64,000 nt of DNA from Pelagimonas phthalicica (GCF_004364805.1 NZ_SOAP01000003.1:248001-312000); one strand, 5' to 3'. Shown: positions 9,022 to 18,345, counted from the first letter of the stretch. A program made the numbers and translations. The notes: generated by a model not told the origin, from the sequence alone.

Positions 9022-9927
9022 ATGCATCTCGAAAAACTTGACCTTAACCTGCTGGTCGCCATCGAAGCGCTGATGCGGCGTAGGAGTGTGACTGCGGCCG
9101 CCGAAGAGCTGAACCTGACCCAATCCGCCATGAGCGGCGCATTGAAACGTGCCCGCCAGCATTTTGACGATGATCTGTTTTTCTATGACGGCCAATCGAT
9201 GGTCTCCACCGCGTTTGGCCGCGTGCTGGAACAGCAGATCCCGGATGTGGTGACGCAATTGCGGGCACTGGCCCGGATGCGGGCGACCAGCAATCTGGCA
9301 ACGTTGAACCGCTGTTTTACGATCATCGCGTCCGACTATATTTCTGCCGTTTTTCTGTCGGCGCTCTCGAAACACCTGGAAAAAATCGCGCCGCATGTGT
9401 CCCTGTCGGTGATGCCCTATACGCGCGAAGCCATTCGCCAGTTCAAAAGCGGTGTTGTCGATTTCTTGATTGGTCCCGACTTTTCGATCGAGGAAGGTTA
9501 CAACGCCGAGCCGCTATTGGATGACCACTTTAAATGCGTGCTTTGGAAGGAAAATGAGGCGCTGAAAACCGGCTTTACCGCTGAGGATTTCTTTGCCTCT
9601 TCCATGATCGTGACCAATTTCTTTTTGCAGAATGGCAAAAGCCATTTTGAGCGATGGCTGGAGGGGCAGACCGCGAATGTTCGCGTCGCCGCGTCTTTGC
9701 CAAGCTTTGTGGTGCTTCCCAGCTATATTGCGGGCACGCAGAACGTCGCCACCATACATGAGAGATTGGTGGCCCATATGAGTTGGTCCGATGAGTTGGT
9801 CTTTGTCGATCCGCCGGTCGATATCCCGGTGCTGCGTGAATATTTGGTGACCAACAAAAAGCATCCGTTTGACAAAGACGCGCAGCTTTTGGCCAAGGAA
9901 ATGCATCAACTGGCAGGGCAGCTTTAG
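9022..9927 (+). CDS. LysR-family transcriptional regulator (NodD-like N-terminus)
   Basis: A 301-residue LysR-type regulator. The winged-helix HTH is at the N-terminus (LEKLDLNLLVAIEALM...VTAAAEELNLTQSAMSGALKRAR) and the co-inducer-binding domain follows. The start is set at MHLEKLDL because this matches the family N-terminus; an in-frame ATG at 8986 would add 12 residues, and neither has a clear ribosome site. It is divergent from the TRAP operon across a gap of about 110 nt, so it probably controls that operon. Confidence 0.88.
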   Translation: MHLEKLDLNLLVAIEALMRRRSVTAAAEELNLTQSAMSGALKRARQHFDDDLFFYDGQSMVSTAFGRVLEQQIPDVVTQLRALARMRATSNLATLNRCFTIIASDYISAVFLSALSKHLEKIAPHVSLSVMPYTREAIRQFKSGVVDFLIGPDFSIEEGYNAEPLLDDHFKCVLWKENEALKTGFTAEDFFASSMIVTNFFLQNGKSHFERWLEGQTANVRVAASLPSFVVLPSYIAGTQNVATIHERLVAHMSWSDELVFVDPPVDIPVLREYLVTNKKHPFDKDAQLLAKEMHQLAGQL

Positions 9928-9951
9928 CTTAGGGTCAGGACGCTAAGCTAA
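9924..9951. terminator. Hairpin spanning both stop codons of convergent genes
   Basis: TTAGCTTAG (9924-9932) pairs perfectly with CTAAGCTAA (9943-9951) around a 10-nt loop. The LysR stop (TAG 9925-9927) and the amidohydrolase stop (minus strand, 9943-9945) both lie inside the stem. It is likely a shared, compact 3' end for the convergent transcripts. Confidence 0.6.
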
Positions 9952-10815
9952 GAGTTCATAAAATGCCGAAGCTGTTTCTTCGAAGACCATGTTATGCATT
10001 TCTTGCGGGACGATTGCCCGGTGGGTCTGAAACACTGTTGCATAGTCGGAATACAGGCTGTCGACCGGGAAGTTCGATCCGAACATGCAGCGGTCAGGGC
10101 CAAACTGGTCCAGACAGGTTTCGATAATTGGTCGGACATCATCGACTGTCCAATTGTGCTGGAACATCCCCAGCCCTGACAGCTTGCAGGTGACCTGGGG
10201 CAAGGTCGACAGGCTGTGCAATTTGGTTGACCAGTCGACAAGCCCTGCGCGGGTACGATCATGTGGACTGCCTGCATGACACAGGGCGATTTTCGTGTCC
10301 GGTGCCTGTTCCAAAACCTGTGCGGTCTGGTCCATCAACTCGGGGATCAGTTGCAGGTCAAATGATAAATTTCGTTGCCCAGCCAAACGCAGCCCTTCGA
10401 GAAAGCGTGGGTTGTCCAACAGATCGTTGGTGCCTGTCAACGCGTCTTCGCCGGGCGCGCGTCCAACGATTTGACGGACACCTCTGACCGTCGATAGCGT
10501 TTGAAATGCATCCAGTTGCGCATCCAGATCCGGCGCGGTCAGGTCACAAAACACCACCTGCGCCATAGGCCAGTCTGGTGTGGCATCAGCCACGGATTGA
10601 ACCCATTTGGCCTCGGCCAACCCGTCTGCAGCGCCAACTTGTATGTGAACCGAGGCCAAGACCCCATGCGCGGCTGCATCCGCTCGAAATTCGCGCAACA
10701 GGTAGTCACGTTGGATCGGAAAGGGATTGCCGAAGAACCGCTCGACCCCTTTGGCCATCAGCCAAGGGTAATGAACCATCGCCAGGTCCCAGAGGTGATG
10801 ATGGGCGTCAATCAT
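9943..10815 (-). CDS. Amidohydrolase family protein (COG3618, lactonase-like)
   Basis: A 290-residue TIM-barrel metal hydrolase. The N-terminal HxH ligand (IDAHHHLWD) is followed by a C-terminal FGSNFPVDS motif holding the catalytic Asp. This pattern belongs to the COG3618 group, which includes L-fucono-1,5-lactonase, 4-sulfomuconolactonase and 2-pyrone-4,6-dicarboxylate lactonase. It overlaps the upstream SnoaL-like gene by 4 nt and shares its promoter, which faces the sugar ABC operon. A sugar-lactone hydrolysis step in that pathway is the most likely role; substrate is inferred. Confidence 0.85.
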   Translation of the reverse strand: MIDAHHHLWDLAMVHYPWLMAKGVERFFGNPFPIQRDYLLREFRADAAAHGVLASVHIQVGAADGLAEAKWVQSVADATPDWPMAQVVFCDLTAPDLDAQLDAFQTLSTVRGVRQIVGRAPGEDALTGTNDLLDNPRFLEGLRLAGQRNLSFDLQLIPELMDQTAQVLEQAPDTKIALCHAGSPHDRTRAGLVDWSTKLHSLSTLPQVTCKLSGLGMFQHNWTVDDVRPIIETCLDQFGPDRCMFGSNFPVDSLYSDYATVFQTHRAIVPQEMHNMVFEETASAFYELLA

Positions 10816-11813
10816 TTGTCATCTCCGCCCTGCAACCGTTTTAGCACATCAAGCCCCTGAGACTTCCAGAAATGCAGCAGGTCGATGAAAATCCAGTTTT
10901 CCGCCAGCTTATCCCGGTCGCGGCGATAGATATCGATCACACGAAATTCACCGGCTTTACCGGTGGCGGGCCGTCCCATGAAGTCACCAGTCAGGCGGGC
11001 GGTGAAATTGGGCCAGCCAAAGAAACCACCATAAGCCCCTTCGGCCAGACGTGCGATGTGCTTGGTTTTGGATCGGTCCGAGAATGCAGCGCGGAACGGA
11101 CCCGAATGTTGTTTGGCATAGCGTTGGATCGTGTAGGTGGCCCCGATCCCGGTGGGACCCCACCACAGCATGTCCTCGGCCCAGGTCTGGCGCAATTCGT
11201 CTTCCAGGCTCAGGCCGCTGTCCCACTGCCCCAAATCGCCAATCATACGGTTGATCAGGGCCAGAGTGTCCTTGCCGTCCTTCGCAGGTTGCGCGTCAAT
11301 CAGCACACCGTCATGCGTCAATGGCCCGGGTTGCACCAATTGGGCGGCGGTTTGCTCTGGAAAGGGCATAACTCCGGCCTGCGCCATCAGGTGAGGTAGA
11401 TCAAAATACATGGCCGTCTCAACGATCTTGTCCCCGTCGACACGGTGAAATTCGCAATAACGCAGCATGGCAATCTTGCCGGTCGCCGGTATGCCGCAAA
11501 ACGCGTTGTCGAAAAGGCCCATCAGGTGCCCCATCGACACAACCCAGACAGTTGCGAAATTGTCCATCTGGTTGGTTCCGGAAAAGAAAATATCCTGTCG
11601 CCGCTGGAGCGCTGTCAGGCTGTGCCGCAGGGGCGACCAGAATTCGGTCGCAACCTGCCTGGGGCTGGTCATCTCGTTGAAGGGATGAAACCCGCGCCAG
11701 ACAAAATTCGAACCGGCATATTTGCGCAAGACTTGCTCCTGATCCGCGTCCGGCGCGTCCAGTTCAGCATGGAATCGCTGGACCACAGCTTTGGCGTCCT
11801 GAGTCTTCTTCAT
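10812..11813 (-). CDS. Tandem SnoaL-like (NTF2-fold) protein A
   Basis: A 333-residue protein made of two SnoaL-like alpha+beta barrel domains, roughly residues 1-150 and 175-330. The second ends in ENWIFIDLLHFWKSQGLD, a motif echoed in two other proteins of this cluster. The start is at MKKTQDAK; upstream in-frame codons run into the operator region. It is the first gene of the minus-strand arm transcribed from the LacI-type operator region, and overlaps the amidohydrolase by 4 nt. NTF2-fold enzymes include aldol cyclases, epoxide hydrolases and isomerases; the reaction here is unknown. Confidence 0.8.
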   Translation of the reverse strand: MKKTQDAKAVVQRFHAELDAPDADQEQVLRKYAGSNFVWRGFHPFNEMTSPRQVATEFWSPLRHSLTALQRRQDIFFSGTNQMDNFATVWVVSMGHLMGLFDNAFCGIPATGKIAMLRYCEFHRVDGDKIVETAMYFDLPHLMAQAGVMPFPEQTAAQLVQPGPLTHDGVLIDAQPAKDGKDTLALINRMIGDLGQWDSGLSLEDELRQTWAEDMLWWGPTGIGATYTIQRYAKQHSGPFRAAFSDRSKTKHIARLAEGAYGGFFGWPNFTARLTGDFMGRPATGKAGEFRVIDIYRRDRDKLAENWIFIDLLHFWKSQGLDVLKRLQGGDDK

Positions 11814-11850
11814 AACTTTTCGTTTCCCGTCAGAGGCTTGTTTGTAAAAA

Positions 11851-11864
11851 TGCATACGATTGCA
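11851..11864. promoter_or_regulatory. Putative LacI-family operator O1
   Basis: TGCATACGATTGCA has the central CG and TGCA ends of LacI-family sites. It lies 37 nt upstream of the SnoaL A start. Its centre is 54 bp, about five helical turns, from the second site at 11901-11922, which would allow looping by a dimer-of-dimers or cooperative binding. Ten of 14 positions are symmetric. Confidence 0.6.
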
Positions 11865-11900
11865 AAAATATCTTGCCAAATTATTGCGGGCCAGTCTACG

Positions 11901-11922
11901 TTTTTGCATGCGTATGCAAAAA
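11901..11922. promoter_or_regulatory. Putative LacI-family operator O2
   Basis: A 22-bp near-perfect palindrome with core TGCATGCGTATGCA flanked by T5/A5 tracts; only one base pair breaks symmetry. It lies 27 nt before the ATG of the ABC ATPase gene. The LacI-family regulator encoded at 20153-21178 is the obvious candidate ligand. The divergent layout suggests joint repression of both arms of the cluster. Confidence 0.7.
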
Positions 11923-11949
11923 TCTGATTCCAATGGGAGGGGAATCCGA

Positions 11950-13005
11950 ATGGCCGAAATTCAGCTGCGAAATATCAGCAAGCGTTGGGGCAGCTTCGTC
12001 GGGGTGGAGAATTTCGACCTGACCATTGCGGACAAAGAATTTCTGGTGCTGCTGGGGCCTTCGGGCTGTGGCAAGACCACGACCATGCGCATGATTGCGG
12101 GACTGGAAGATGCGACCGAAGGCGACATCCTGGTTGATGGGACCAAGGTCAATGATCTCGAACCCAAAGATCGCGATGTGGCCATGGTTTTCCAGAGCTA
12201 CGCGCTCTATCCGAACATGAATGTCTACGAAAACATTCGCTTTCCGCTGAAGGTTCGCGGGATTGACCCCAAAACCCATGACGAAAAGGTTCGCCGGGCC
12301 AGTGCCATGGTGGAACTGGACGATTTTCTGCATCGCAAACCGGCTGAACTTTCAGGGGGTCAGCGCCAACGTGTTGCCTTGGCCAGGGCCATCGTGCGCG
12401 AACCCAACGTCTTTTTGATGGATGAGCCCCTGTCGAACCTTGACGCGAAATTGCGTGTCTCGACCCGCGCGCAGATCAAAAACCTGTCTCACGAACTGGC
12501 TGTCACAACAATCTATGTGACCCATGACCAGATCGAGGCGATGACCCTTGCAGATCGCGTTGTCATCATGAAGCAGGGTGTGGTTCAACAGGTTGGTACG
12601 CCGGTCGAAATTTATGACCGTCCCGCCAATACCTTTGTCGCGAGTTTCATCGGCTCACCCGCCATGAACCTGATCGAAGGTTCGATCGAAAACGGTGTGT
12701 TCCGAGCAAAATATACCGAGGTTCACGGGCTGGACGCCCCCGACGGACCGATCACGTTAGGCTTTCGCGCGGAAGACGCCAGTGTTGTTCATGATGGGAG
12801 CAAAGGCGAAATCAACGCTCCGATCTATACACTGGAATTGCTGGGCGACAGCACCATGGTCTCGGTCCGTTTGGCCGGGCAGCTGGTGTCGGTCAAAGCC
12901 GACAAAACATTCCGTGCTGAAATCGACGATACCGTCTCGCTGCATATCCACACAGATCATTGCCACCTGTTTGATGCCAAAACAGGGGCGCGTTTGGGGG
13001 AATAA
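11950..13005 (+). CDS. Sugar ABC transporter ATP-binding protein (UgpC/MalK type)
   Basis: A 351-residue ATPase. Walker A is GPSGCGKTT (about residue 36), Q-loop FQSYALYPNMNV, signature LSGGQRQR, Walker B VFLMDEPLSNLD and switch His in YVTHDQ. A C-terminal TOBE/OB region of about 110 residues marks the CUT1/MalK class. The start is chosen at the ATG after GGGAGGGG; the open frame to 11860 would run across operator O2. It energises the permeases at 14.4-16.3 kb. Confidence 0.95.
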   Translation: MAEIQLRNISKRWGSFVGVENFDLTIADKEFLVLLGPSGCGKTTTMRMIAGLEDATEGDILVDGTKVNDLEPKDRDVAMVFQSYALYPNMNVYENIRFPLKVRGIDPKTHDEKVRRASAMVELDDFLHRKPAELSGGQRQRVALARAIVREPNVFLMDEPLSNLDAKLRVSTRAQIKNLSHELAVTTIYVTHDQIEAMTLADRVVIMKQGVVQQVGTPVEIYDRPANTFVASFIGSPAMNLIEGSIENGVFRAKYTEVHGLDAPDGPITLGFRAEDASVVHDGSKGEINAPIYTLELLGDSTMVSVRLAGQLVSVKADKTFRAEIDDTVSLHIHTDHCHLFDAKTGARLGE

Positions 13006-13085
13006 CCCCACGTTTTTCCGTCGCAAGACGGGCAATCAAGGGTGCAGCCTTCGAAGATGCACCCACCATCTAGGGAGGAAGACCA

Positions 13086-14312
13086 ATGTTTTTTAGGAAA
13101 GTGGCACTGTCCAGCGCCTTGGCCCTTATGGCAGGAAACGCGTTCGCCTGCGAAATCAGTGCGCGTGTGAATATCATCGGAAACGAGTTCCCGGCGATCC
13201 AAACTGTTGGCGCAGGGGCTGCTGAATGCACGGGCTCTGTGGTGACAAAGAACCTGACAGCTGATCACAAGGACATCCACGTGGCCGGCATGCAGGGCAA
13301 CCCAGCGGAATACACGTCGGCCATCGTGGCGAATTCGACCCTGACGATCCTCATGAACGACGATCTGGTGCGCCCATTGGATGATCTTGTTGCCAAACAT
13401 GGGCAGAGTTTGCAGAAATCACAGCTGATCACCGTCGACGGCAAAGTTATGGCTGTCGCCTTTATGGCGAATGCCCAACACCTTATGTATCGCAAGGATA
13501 TTCTGGCTGATCTGGGTATTGAGCCGCCCAAAACCTACGAAGAAATGCTGGATGCGGCCAAGATGATCCGCGACAAGGGCGTCATGCAAAACCCCATCGG
13601 CGGCGCTTATGCTGCGGGGTGGAACCTGGCGCAGGAATTCAACAACATGTTCATCGGCTATGGTGGCACCTTCTTTAAGGAAGGCACCGCAGAGCCGAAT
13701 ATCAACTCGGAAGCCGGCGTTAATACGCTGAACATGATGAAGGCGCTGACCGAGTATATGAACCCCGACTTCCTCACCCATGACTCGAACGCGACAAATG
13801 CAGAATACCGCGCGGGCAATATTGCACTTTTGAACATGTGGGGCTCGCGCGCGGCGACGCAAACCACCGCTGATGGTGTCACGGACGCGGTCAAGAATGG
13901 CCACGCAATTGCTGGTCCGATGACCGTGGGTGGCGGATCGACCCCTGCGTCGACCCTGTGGTGGGACGGCTGGACCGTTGCCAAGAACATCAGCGACGAC
14001 GAAGCCGAGGCGACCTTTATCGCCATGATGAACGGTATCCGCCCCGAGCTGATGCAGGACGCCGAAGTGGCCTCGCAGGCTGTTTGGCTGATCGAGGGCT
14101 ACGAGCCAACAGAAGCAGCCGTTGGTGTGTTCGACGCCGCGAAAGCGGGCACCGTGCCCTACCCGATGGTTCCGTATATGGGCCTGATGCATGGCGCGAT
14201 CGGCAACGAGTTGGCTGATTTCCTGCAAGGCAAGGAAAGCGCTGAGCAAGCGCTGGCCGATATCGAAGCCGCCTATCGTGCTGCTGCCGTGGAAAAAGGC
14301 TTCCTCAAGTAA
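13086..14312 (+). CDS. ABC transporter sugar-binding protein (family 1 SBP)
   Basis: A 408-residue secreted binding protein. The signal peptide is MFFRKVALSSALALMAGNAFA. The body has the family 1 sugar-SBP pattern, including MAVAFMANAQHLMYRKDIL and a late GPMTVGGGSTPASTLWWDGW segment typical of the ligand cleft. AGGGAGGAAG precedes the ATG. It is followed at once by a strong hairpin. The ligand is unknown; the surrounding dehydrogenases and lactonase suggest a sugar, polyol or sugar acid. Confidence 0.9.
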   Translation: MFFRKVALSSALALMAGNAFACEISARVNIIGNEFPAIQTVGAGAAECTGSVVTKNLTADHKDIHVAGMQGNPAEYTSAIVANSTLTILMNDDLVRPLDDLVAKHGQSLQKSQLITVDGKVMAVAFMANAQHLMYRKDILADLGIEPPKTYEEMLDAAKMIRDKGVMQNPIGGAYAAGWNLAQEFNNMFIGYGGTFFKEGTAEPNINSEAGVNTLNMMKALTEYMNPDFLTHDSNATNAEYRAGNIALLNMWGSRAATQTTADGVTDAVKNGHAIAGPMTVGGGSTPASTLWWDGWTVAKNISDDEAEATFIAMMNGIRPELMQDAEVASQAVWLIEGYEPTEAAVGVFDAAKAGTVPYPMVPYMGLMHGAIGNELADFLQGKESAEQALADIEAAYRAAAVEKGFLK

Positions 14313-14324
14313 GCCTTCCTCCCG

Positions 14325-14350
14325 ACCGGAGGGGAGCGATCCTCTCCGGT
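14325..14350 (+). terminator. Intercistronic hairpin after the binding-protein gene
   Basis: ACCGGAGGGGA / TCCTCTCCGGT form an 11-bp stem (one mismatch) closed by a GCGA tetraloop, 12 nt after the stop. There is no T-run. In ABC operons such hairpins commonly protect the upstream SBP mRNA and lower downstream expression, which fits the stoichiometry of a binding protein over permeases. The function is inferred. Confidence 0.7.
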
Positions 14351-14377
14351 GTCCTTTCACCTAGTCCGGGTCCCGAG

Positions 14378-15403
14378 ATGAAACATAGAACGTTCTTCTG
14401 GTTCTTTTTGCCGACGGGTCTTGCGATGTTTCTATTCATCGCTCTGCCGATTGTTTCGGTTGTGACCCAATCGGTCTTTGCGCCGCACGAAGCGGTTCTG
14501 AAAACTGTCGAAAACTGCACTCCGCTGGTGGGCTGCACGACCGAAACAACCATCGACCAGGAGGCCACGCGCGAAATTCGCGAAGCGCAGCCCCTGGGCC
14601 GGTTCGTCGGGCTGGATATCTATCTGGACCGCGGACACCTTGCGATCGCCGAACTGAGGGAGGCCTGGAATTCGGCTGAGACCTGGGGGGATTTCTGGGA
14701 CCGGCTGTTCAACTTGCCGCTTTACCGCGCGCTGGCCTTCACCCTGACCTTTACCTTCATCGTAACCCCGATGCTGATCGTGGTTGGCTTGATGATTGCG
14801 CTGGCCGTGAACTCGCTGCACCGCCACTTGAAGGGGTTGATGATCTTCTTTTCGCTCTTGCCAATGATCGTGACGCCGCTGATTGGCTCACTGATCCTGT
14901 TCTGGATGGTCGACAGTCGCGGCATAATCGGATCGGCACTTGTGGCTCTTGCGGGGGACCCAAATTTCTCGCTGAAAGCCTCGACCGGACTGACCTGGAT
15001 TATGCTGATCGTTTATGGGATCTGGCATTCGGCTCCGTTTGCTTTCGTGGTCTTCTATGCCGGGCTTCAAACCCTGCCCAAAGACCAGATCGAAGCCGCC
15101 CAAATCGACGGTGCCACCCGCTGGCAACAGATCAAATACGTTGTTGTCCCGCATCTGATGCCGCTGGTGACCTTTGTTGCGCTGATCCAGTTGATGGACA
15201 ACTTCCGGGTCTTCGAACCGGTGGTCGGCTTCAACGCCTCTGCGCATGCGACCTCGCTTAGCTGGATCATCTTCAACGATCTTGGCGGCGAAACCCGACA
15301 GCTTTCGGCTGCGTCGGCAACCTCGGTTCTCACCATCATCGGCGTCGCCATCCTGTTGTCACCCGTGCTGGTGCGCACCTGGCGTGATTTCAAGGGGAAG
15401 TAA
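14378..15403 (+). CDS. Sugar ABC transporter permease (MalF type)
   Basis: A 341-residue inner-membrane permease. One N-terminal hydrophobic segment is followed by a periplasmic insert of about 90 residues and then the MetI-like transmembrane core. The cytoplasmic EAA loop reads EAAQIDGATRWQQIKYVVVP, the contact for the ATPase. The periplasmic insert after the first segment is a MalF-class trait. It ends 1 nt before the next permease ATG. Confidence 0.92.
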   Translation: MKHRTFFWFFLPTGLAMFLFIALPIVSVVTQSVFAPHEAVLKTVENCTPLVGCTTETTIDQEATREIREAQPLGRFVGLDIYLDRGHLAIAELREAWNSAETWGDFWDRLFNLPLYRALAFTLTFTFIVTPMLIVVGLMIALAVNSLHRHLKGLMIFFSLLPMIVTPLIGSLILFWMVDSRGIIGSALVALAGDPNFSLKASTGLTWIMLIVYGIWHSAPFAFVVFYAGLQTLPKDQIEAAQIDGATRWQQIKYVVVPHLMPLVTFVALIQLMDNFRVFEPVVGFNASAHATSLSWIIFNDLGGETRQLSAASATSVLTIIGVAILLSPVLVRTWRDFKGK

Positions 15404-15404
15404 C

Positions 15405-16286
15405 ATGGCCTCCAAAGCACAAAGACGCCCGCTGGGGTTAAACATTTTGATCTATGGCTTTGTCGGGCTGTGGTTCATCCTTGCCGCCTTCCCGTTCTTT
15501 TGGACACTTTGGGGATCCTTCAAGGTCGAACTCGATTTCTTTTCGATTGCGGATTGGACAAATGCGATCACTGGGGAACGTACCCAGGCGGCGTATGACA
15601 GTGCCTTTACCGGTGCCGCTTATCGAGGCGCTTGGATACAGGAAGAGTTCTGGCGCAATGTCATCAACACCTTCCTTGTGTGTTTCTTTGTGGTTCTGAC
15701 CTCACTGACCATCGGAACGCTGGGTGGGTATGCCCTCTCACGGTCGGGTTATCGCTATACGTTCTGGCTACTGATCACCGCGCTGATCTTCCGCGCCATG
15801 CCGCCGATCACCCTTGTCGCCGGTTATCTGCTGCCCTTCTTTGAATGGAACGTTTGGGGCATTTTGCCGACCACCATCATTGTGCTTGTGGCAATCAATC
15901 AGCCCTTCACGCTGTGGATGCTGCATTCGTTTTTCCAGAACATCCCCAAGGAACTGGACGAAAGCGCCAAGGTTGATGGCTGCACCCAGTTTCAAGCCTT
16001 TCGCCATGTCATCGTGCCGGTCATGTGGCCGGGCGTGATCACCACCGGCCTGTTCAGCTTCTTACTGGCCTATAACGACTTTGCCGTGACCGCGATGCTT
16101 TTGAGCGAAAGTAACCGGACCATGGTGCCTGCTATCGCTGCTTTCCTTGGCACGACTTATACTGAGGGCAACGTGATGTTCGCTGTTGCGGCTGTTGTGT
16201 CGGCCACTGCGCCCCTGTTCGTCCTTGTAATGTTCTTCCAGCGTCAGATCGTATCAGGTCTGACCGCCGGGGCCGTCAAAGGATGA
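15405..16286 (+). CDS. Sugar ABC transporter permease (MalG type)
   Basis: A 293-residue permease with six hydrophobic segments and the EAA loop ELDESAKVDGCTQFQAFRHVIVP. The start at MASKAQRR, just after the previous stop, is preferred over an upstream frame to 15246 that would lie inside the MalF-type gene. It completes a CUT1 importer with the neighbouring ATPase and binding protein. Confidence 0.92.
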   Translation: MASKAQRRPLGLNILIYGFVGLWFILAAFPFFWTLWGSFKVELDFFSIADWTNAITGERTQAAYDSAFTGAAYRGAWIQEEFWRNVINTFLVCFFVVLTSLTIGTLGGYALSRSGYRYTFWLLITALIFRAMPPITLVAGYLLPFFEWNVWGILPTTIIVLVAINQPFTLWMLHSFFQNIPKELDESAKVDGCTQFQAFRHVIVPVMWPGVITTGLFSFLLAYNDFAVTAMLLSESNRTMVPAIAAFLGTTYTEGNVMFAVAAVVSATAPLFVLVMFFQRQIVSGLTAGAVKG

Positions 16287-16332
16287 GCTCATCCGCCCGT
16301 CATAACGCCATGTCACGCCATCCGGCGTTGAA

Positions 16333-16396
16333 CAGAATGCCACGGGATTTTCTGAGTGGGGTTCGCGTCACCCCCTCACAACCCCAACGCATTCTG
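16333..16396 (+). terminator. Nested intercistronic stem-loop
   Basis: CAGAATGC (16333-16340) pairs with GCATTCTG (16389-16396), enclosing TGGGGTT (16357-16363) and AACCCCA (16380-16386). The structure ends 14 nt before the next ATG, with the GGAGAG Shine-Dalgarno just outside the stem. It may limit transport-gene readthrough or set the 5' end of a processed mRNA for the enzyme genes. Confidence 0.6.
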
Positions 16397-16410
16397 AAAG
16401 GAGAGGCCAG

Positions 16411-16941
16411 ATGAAAGGCTCCCGCCCCGAACAAGCCGTGCTGACACGCGACACTGACATGAGCAAAACCGATGATACCCGCCGGGTGATCGAAACCATG
16501 GTGGACGGTCTGAACGACCACCGCATCGACGACATTGGCGAGTTCTTTGCGCAGGGGTTCCGCTGGATGGGCAACCAAGGCTGCGGCACCAAGATCGGCC
16601 TGAAGGAGTTTCAGGACAACTGGCAACGCCCGTTTCAGGCGGCGTTTTCAGACAAAACCTGCATCGACGAAGCCCGCCTTTATATGGGCGAATGGGCTGC
16701 TGCCTTTGGCAGGCAGGAAGCCACCCATTCGGGTGTGTTTCTTGGCATAGCGCCCACCGGAAAACGCATCGAGATCCGCTATATGGATTTCTGGAAAGTC
16801 GTTGACGGCAAGATTGTCGACAACTGGGTCAATGTCGATTTCGCCCATGTCGCCGCGCAGCTCGGTGTCGACCTTTTTAACGGTGAAGGATGGGAAGCAT
16901 TTGATCGCGGCGAAAAAGACGCGCCGCGCCCCGACAAATAA
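16411..16941 (+). CDS. Single-domain SnoaL-like (NTF2-fold) protein B
   Basis: A 176-residue single NTF2-fold protein preceded by AAAGGAGAGG. It shows the SnoaL pattern: an N-terminal helix ([24 protein letters not shown]), RWMGNQG, and beta strands ending in [20 protein letters not shown]. The end closely parallels the second domains of the tandem proteins at 10.8 and 18.3 kb. It lies between the transporter and the HisD-like dehydrogenase. It may be a hydrolase, isomerase or cyclase acting on the imported compound. Confidence 0.8.
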   Translation: MKGSRPEQAVLTRDTDMSKTDDTRRVIETMVDGLNDHRIDDIGEFFAQGFRWMGNQGCGTKIGLKEFQDNWQRPFQAAFSDKTCIDEARLYMGEWAAAFGRQEATHSGVFLGIAPTGKRIEIRYMDFWKVVDGKIVDNWVNVDFAHVAAQLGVDLFNGEGWEAFDRGEKDAPRPDK

Positions 16942-16952
16942 GGAAAAAGATG

Positions 16953-18281
16953 ATGGCCATAGAATATCTCAAACGTGGCAAACCCGAAGCAGATCGCGCC
17001 GAGGATGATGCCAAAACAGCTGCCGTGGTCGAGGCCACGCTGAAAGACATTGAGACACGTGGTGACACAGCCGTGCACGAACTGGCGGTCAAGTTCGACA
17101 ATTACGATCGCCCCAGCTATCGCCTGTCCGAAGACGAGATCGCGGCCATCATCGCCAAAGTCTCGGATCAAGACATGGCTGATATCCGCTTTGCCCAGCA
17201 GCAGGTGACGAACTTTGCACAGGCGCAGCGCGACAGCATGTTGGATATCGAGCTTGAAACCCTGCCTGGCGTGATCCTTGGCCACAAAAACATTCCGGTG
17301 CAATCAGTGGGCTGCTACGTTCCCGGAGGCAAATTCCCGATGGTTGCCTCGGCGCATATGTCCGTTGCAACGGCCAAAGTGGCGGGAGTGCCGCGCATCG
17401 TCGCTTGCACACCACCCTTTAACGGCGAGCCGAACCCGGCAGTGATCGCCGCCATGCATCTGGGCGGCGCAGATGAAATCTATGTTCTTGGGGGTATCCA
17501 GGCCGTTGGAGCGATGGCCATTGGTACCGAAACCATCGCGCCTGTGCATCTCTTGGTTGGTCCCGGCAACGCCTTTGTGGCCGAAGCCAAGCGTCAGTTG
17601 TTTGGTCGCGTTGGTATCGATTTGTTCGCTGGCCCGACCGAAACCATGGTGATTGCAGACGACACGGTCGACGCCGAGCTATGCGCCACCGACCTTTTGG
17701 GGCAGGCCGAGCATGGATACAACTCCCCTGCCGTGCTGGTCACCAACTCGCGGGTCTTGGCCCAGAATACTCTCTCCGAGATCGAGCGTGTTCTCGAGAT
17801 CCTGCCCACTGCCGGTACTGCGCGGGTCAGTTGGGAAGAATACGGTGAGGTGATCCTGTGTGATACCTATGATGAGATGCTATTGGTCGCTGACGACATC
17901 GCCAGCGAGCATGTGCAGGTGATGACGGATCGCGATGACTGGTTCCTTGAGAATATGACCTGCTATGGGGCGCTTTTCCTTGGGCCCCGTACCAATGTCG
18001 CGAATGGGGACAAAGTGATCGGCACCAATCACACGCTGCCGACCAAAAAGGCCGGGCGCTATACGGGTGGTTTGTGGGTGGGCAAGTTCCTGAAAACACA
18101 CAGTTACCAAAAGGTGACCACGGATGAGGCCGCAACTTTGATCGGCGAATACGGCTCGCGTCTTTGCATGTTGGAGGGATTTGTTGGTCACGCCGAGCAA
18201 TGCAATCTGCGGGTTCGCCGCTATGGCGGGATCAATGTGCCCTATGGCAAAGGCGCGCCCTATCGCGAAGCTGCCGAGTGA
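16953..18281 (+). CDS. HisD-family dehydrogenase paralogue (sulfopropanediol/polyol dehydrogenase-like)
   Basis: A 442-residue protein across the whole histidinol dehydrogenase fold: [43 protein letters not shown] and the metal-ligand motif [12 protein letters not shown]. Its N-terminus ([18 protein letters not shown]) and its catabolic setting match the non-histidine HisD relatives of roseobacters, such as HpsN-type sulfopropanediol dehydrogenase, better than true hisD. It probably oxidises an alcohol to an acid in two NAD+-dependent steps. A second ATG sits directly upstream (16950). It is not evidence for histidine biosynthesis here. Confidence 0.85.
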   Translation: MAIEYLKRGKPEADRAEDDAKTAAVVEATLKDIETRGDTAVHELAVKFDNYDRPSYRLSEDEIAAIIAKVSDQDMADIRFAQQQVTNFAQAQRDSMLDIELETLPGVILGHKNIPVQSVGCYVPGGKFPMVASAHMSVATAKVAGVPRIVACTPPFNGEPNPAVIAAMHLGGADEIYVLGGIQAVGAMAIGTETIAPVHLLVGPGNAFVAEAKRQLFGRVGIDLFAGPTETMVIADDTVDAELCATDLLGQAEHGYNSPAVLVTNSRVLAQNTLSEIERVLEILPTAGTARVSWEEYGEVILCDTYDEMLLVADDIASEHVQVMTDRDDWFLENMTCYGALFLGPRTNVANGDKVIGTNHTLPTKKAGRYTGGLWVGKFLKTHSYQKVTTDEAATLIGEYGSRLCMLEGFVGHAEQCNLRVRRYGGINVPYGKGAPYREAAE

Positions 18282-18294
18282 GGACAGCTTGGGT

Positions 18295-18314
18295 GCGAGA
18301 GGCCAGCCTCTCGC
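18295..18314 (+). terminator. Intercistronic hairpin after the HisD-like gene
   Basis: GCGAGAGG (18295-18302) pairs perfectly with CCTCTCGC (18307-18314) around a CCAG loop, 14 nt after the stop and 31 nt before the next start. No T-run follows. Confidence 0.6.
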
Positions 18315-18345
18315 GCTCTCCGGAGTTTTTTGACCAAGAAGAAAC

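Noticed and set aside
16953-18281. Annotation as hisD of histidine biosynthesis
   Set aside because: No other his genes; context and N-terminal sequence point to a catabolic paralogue.
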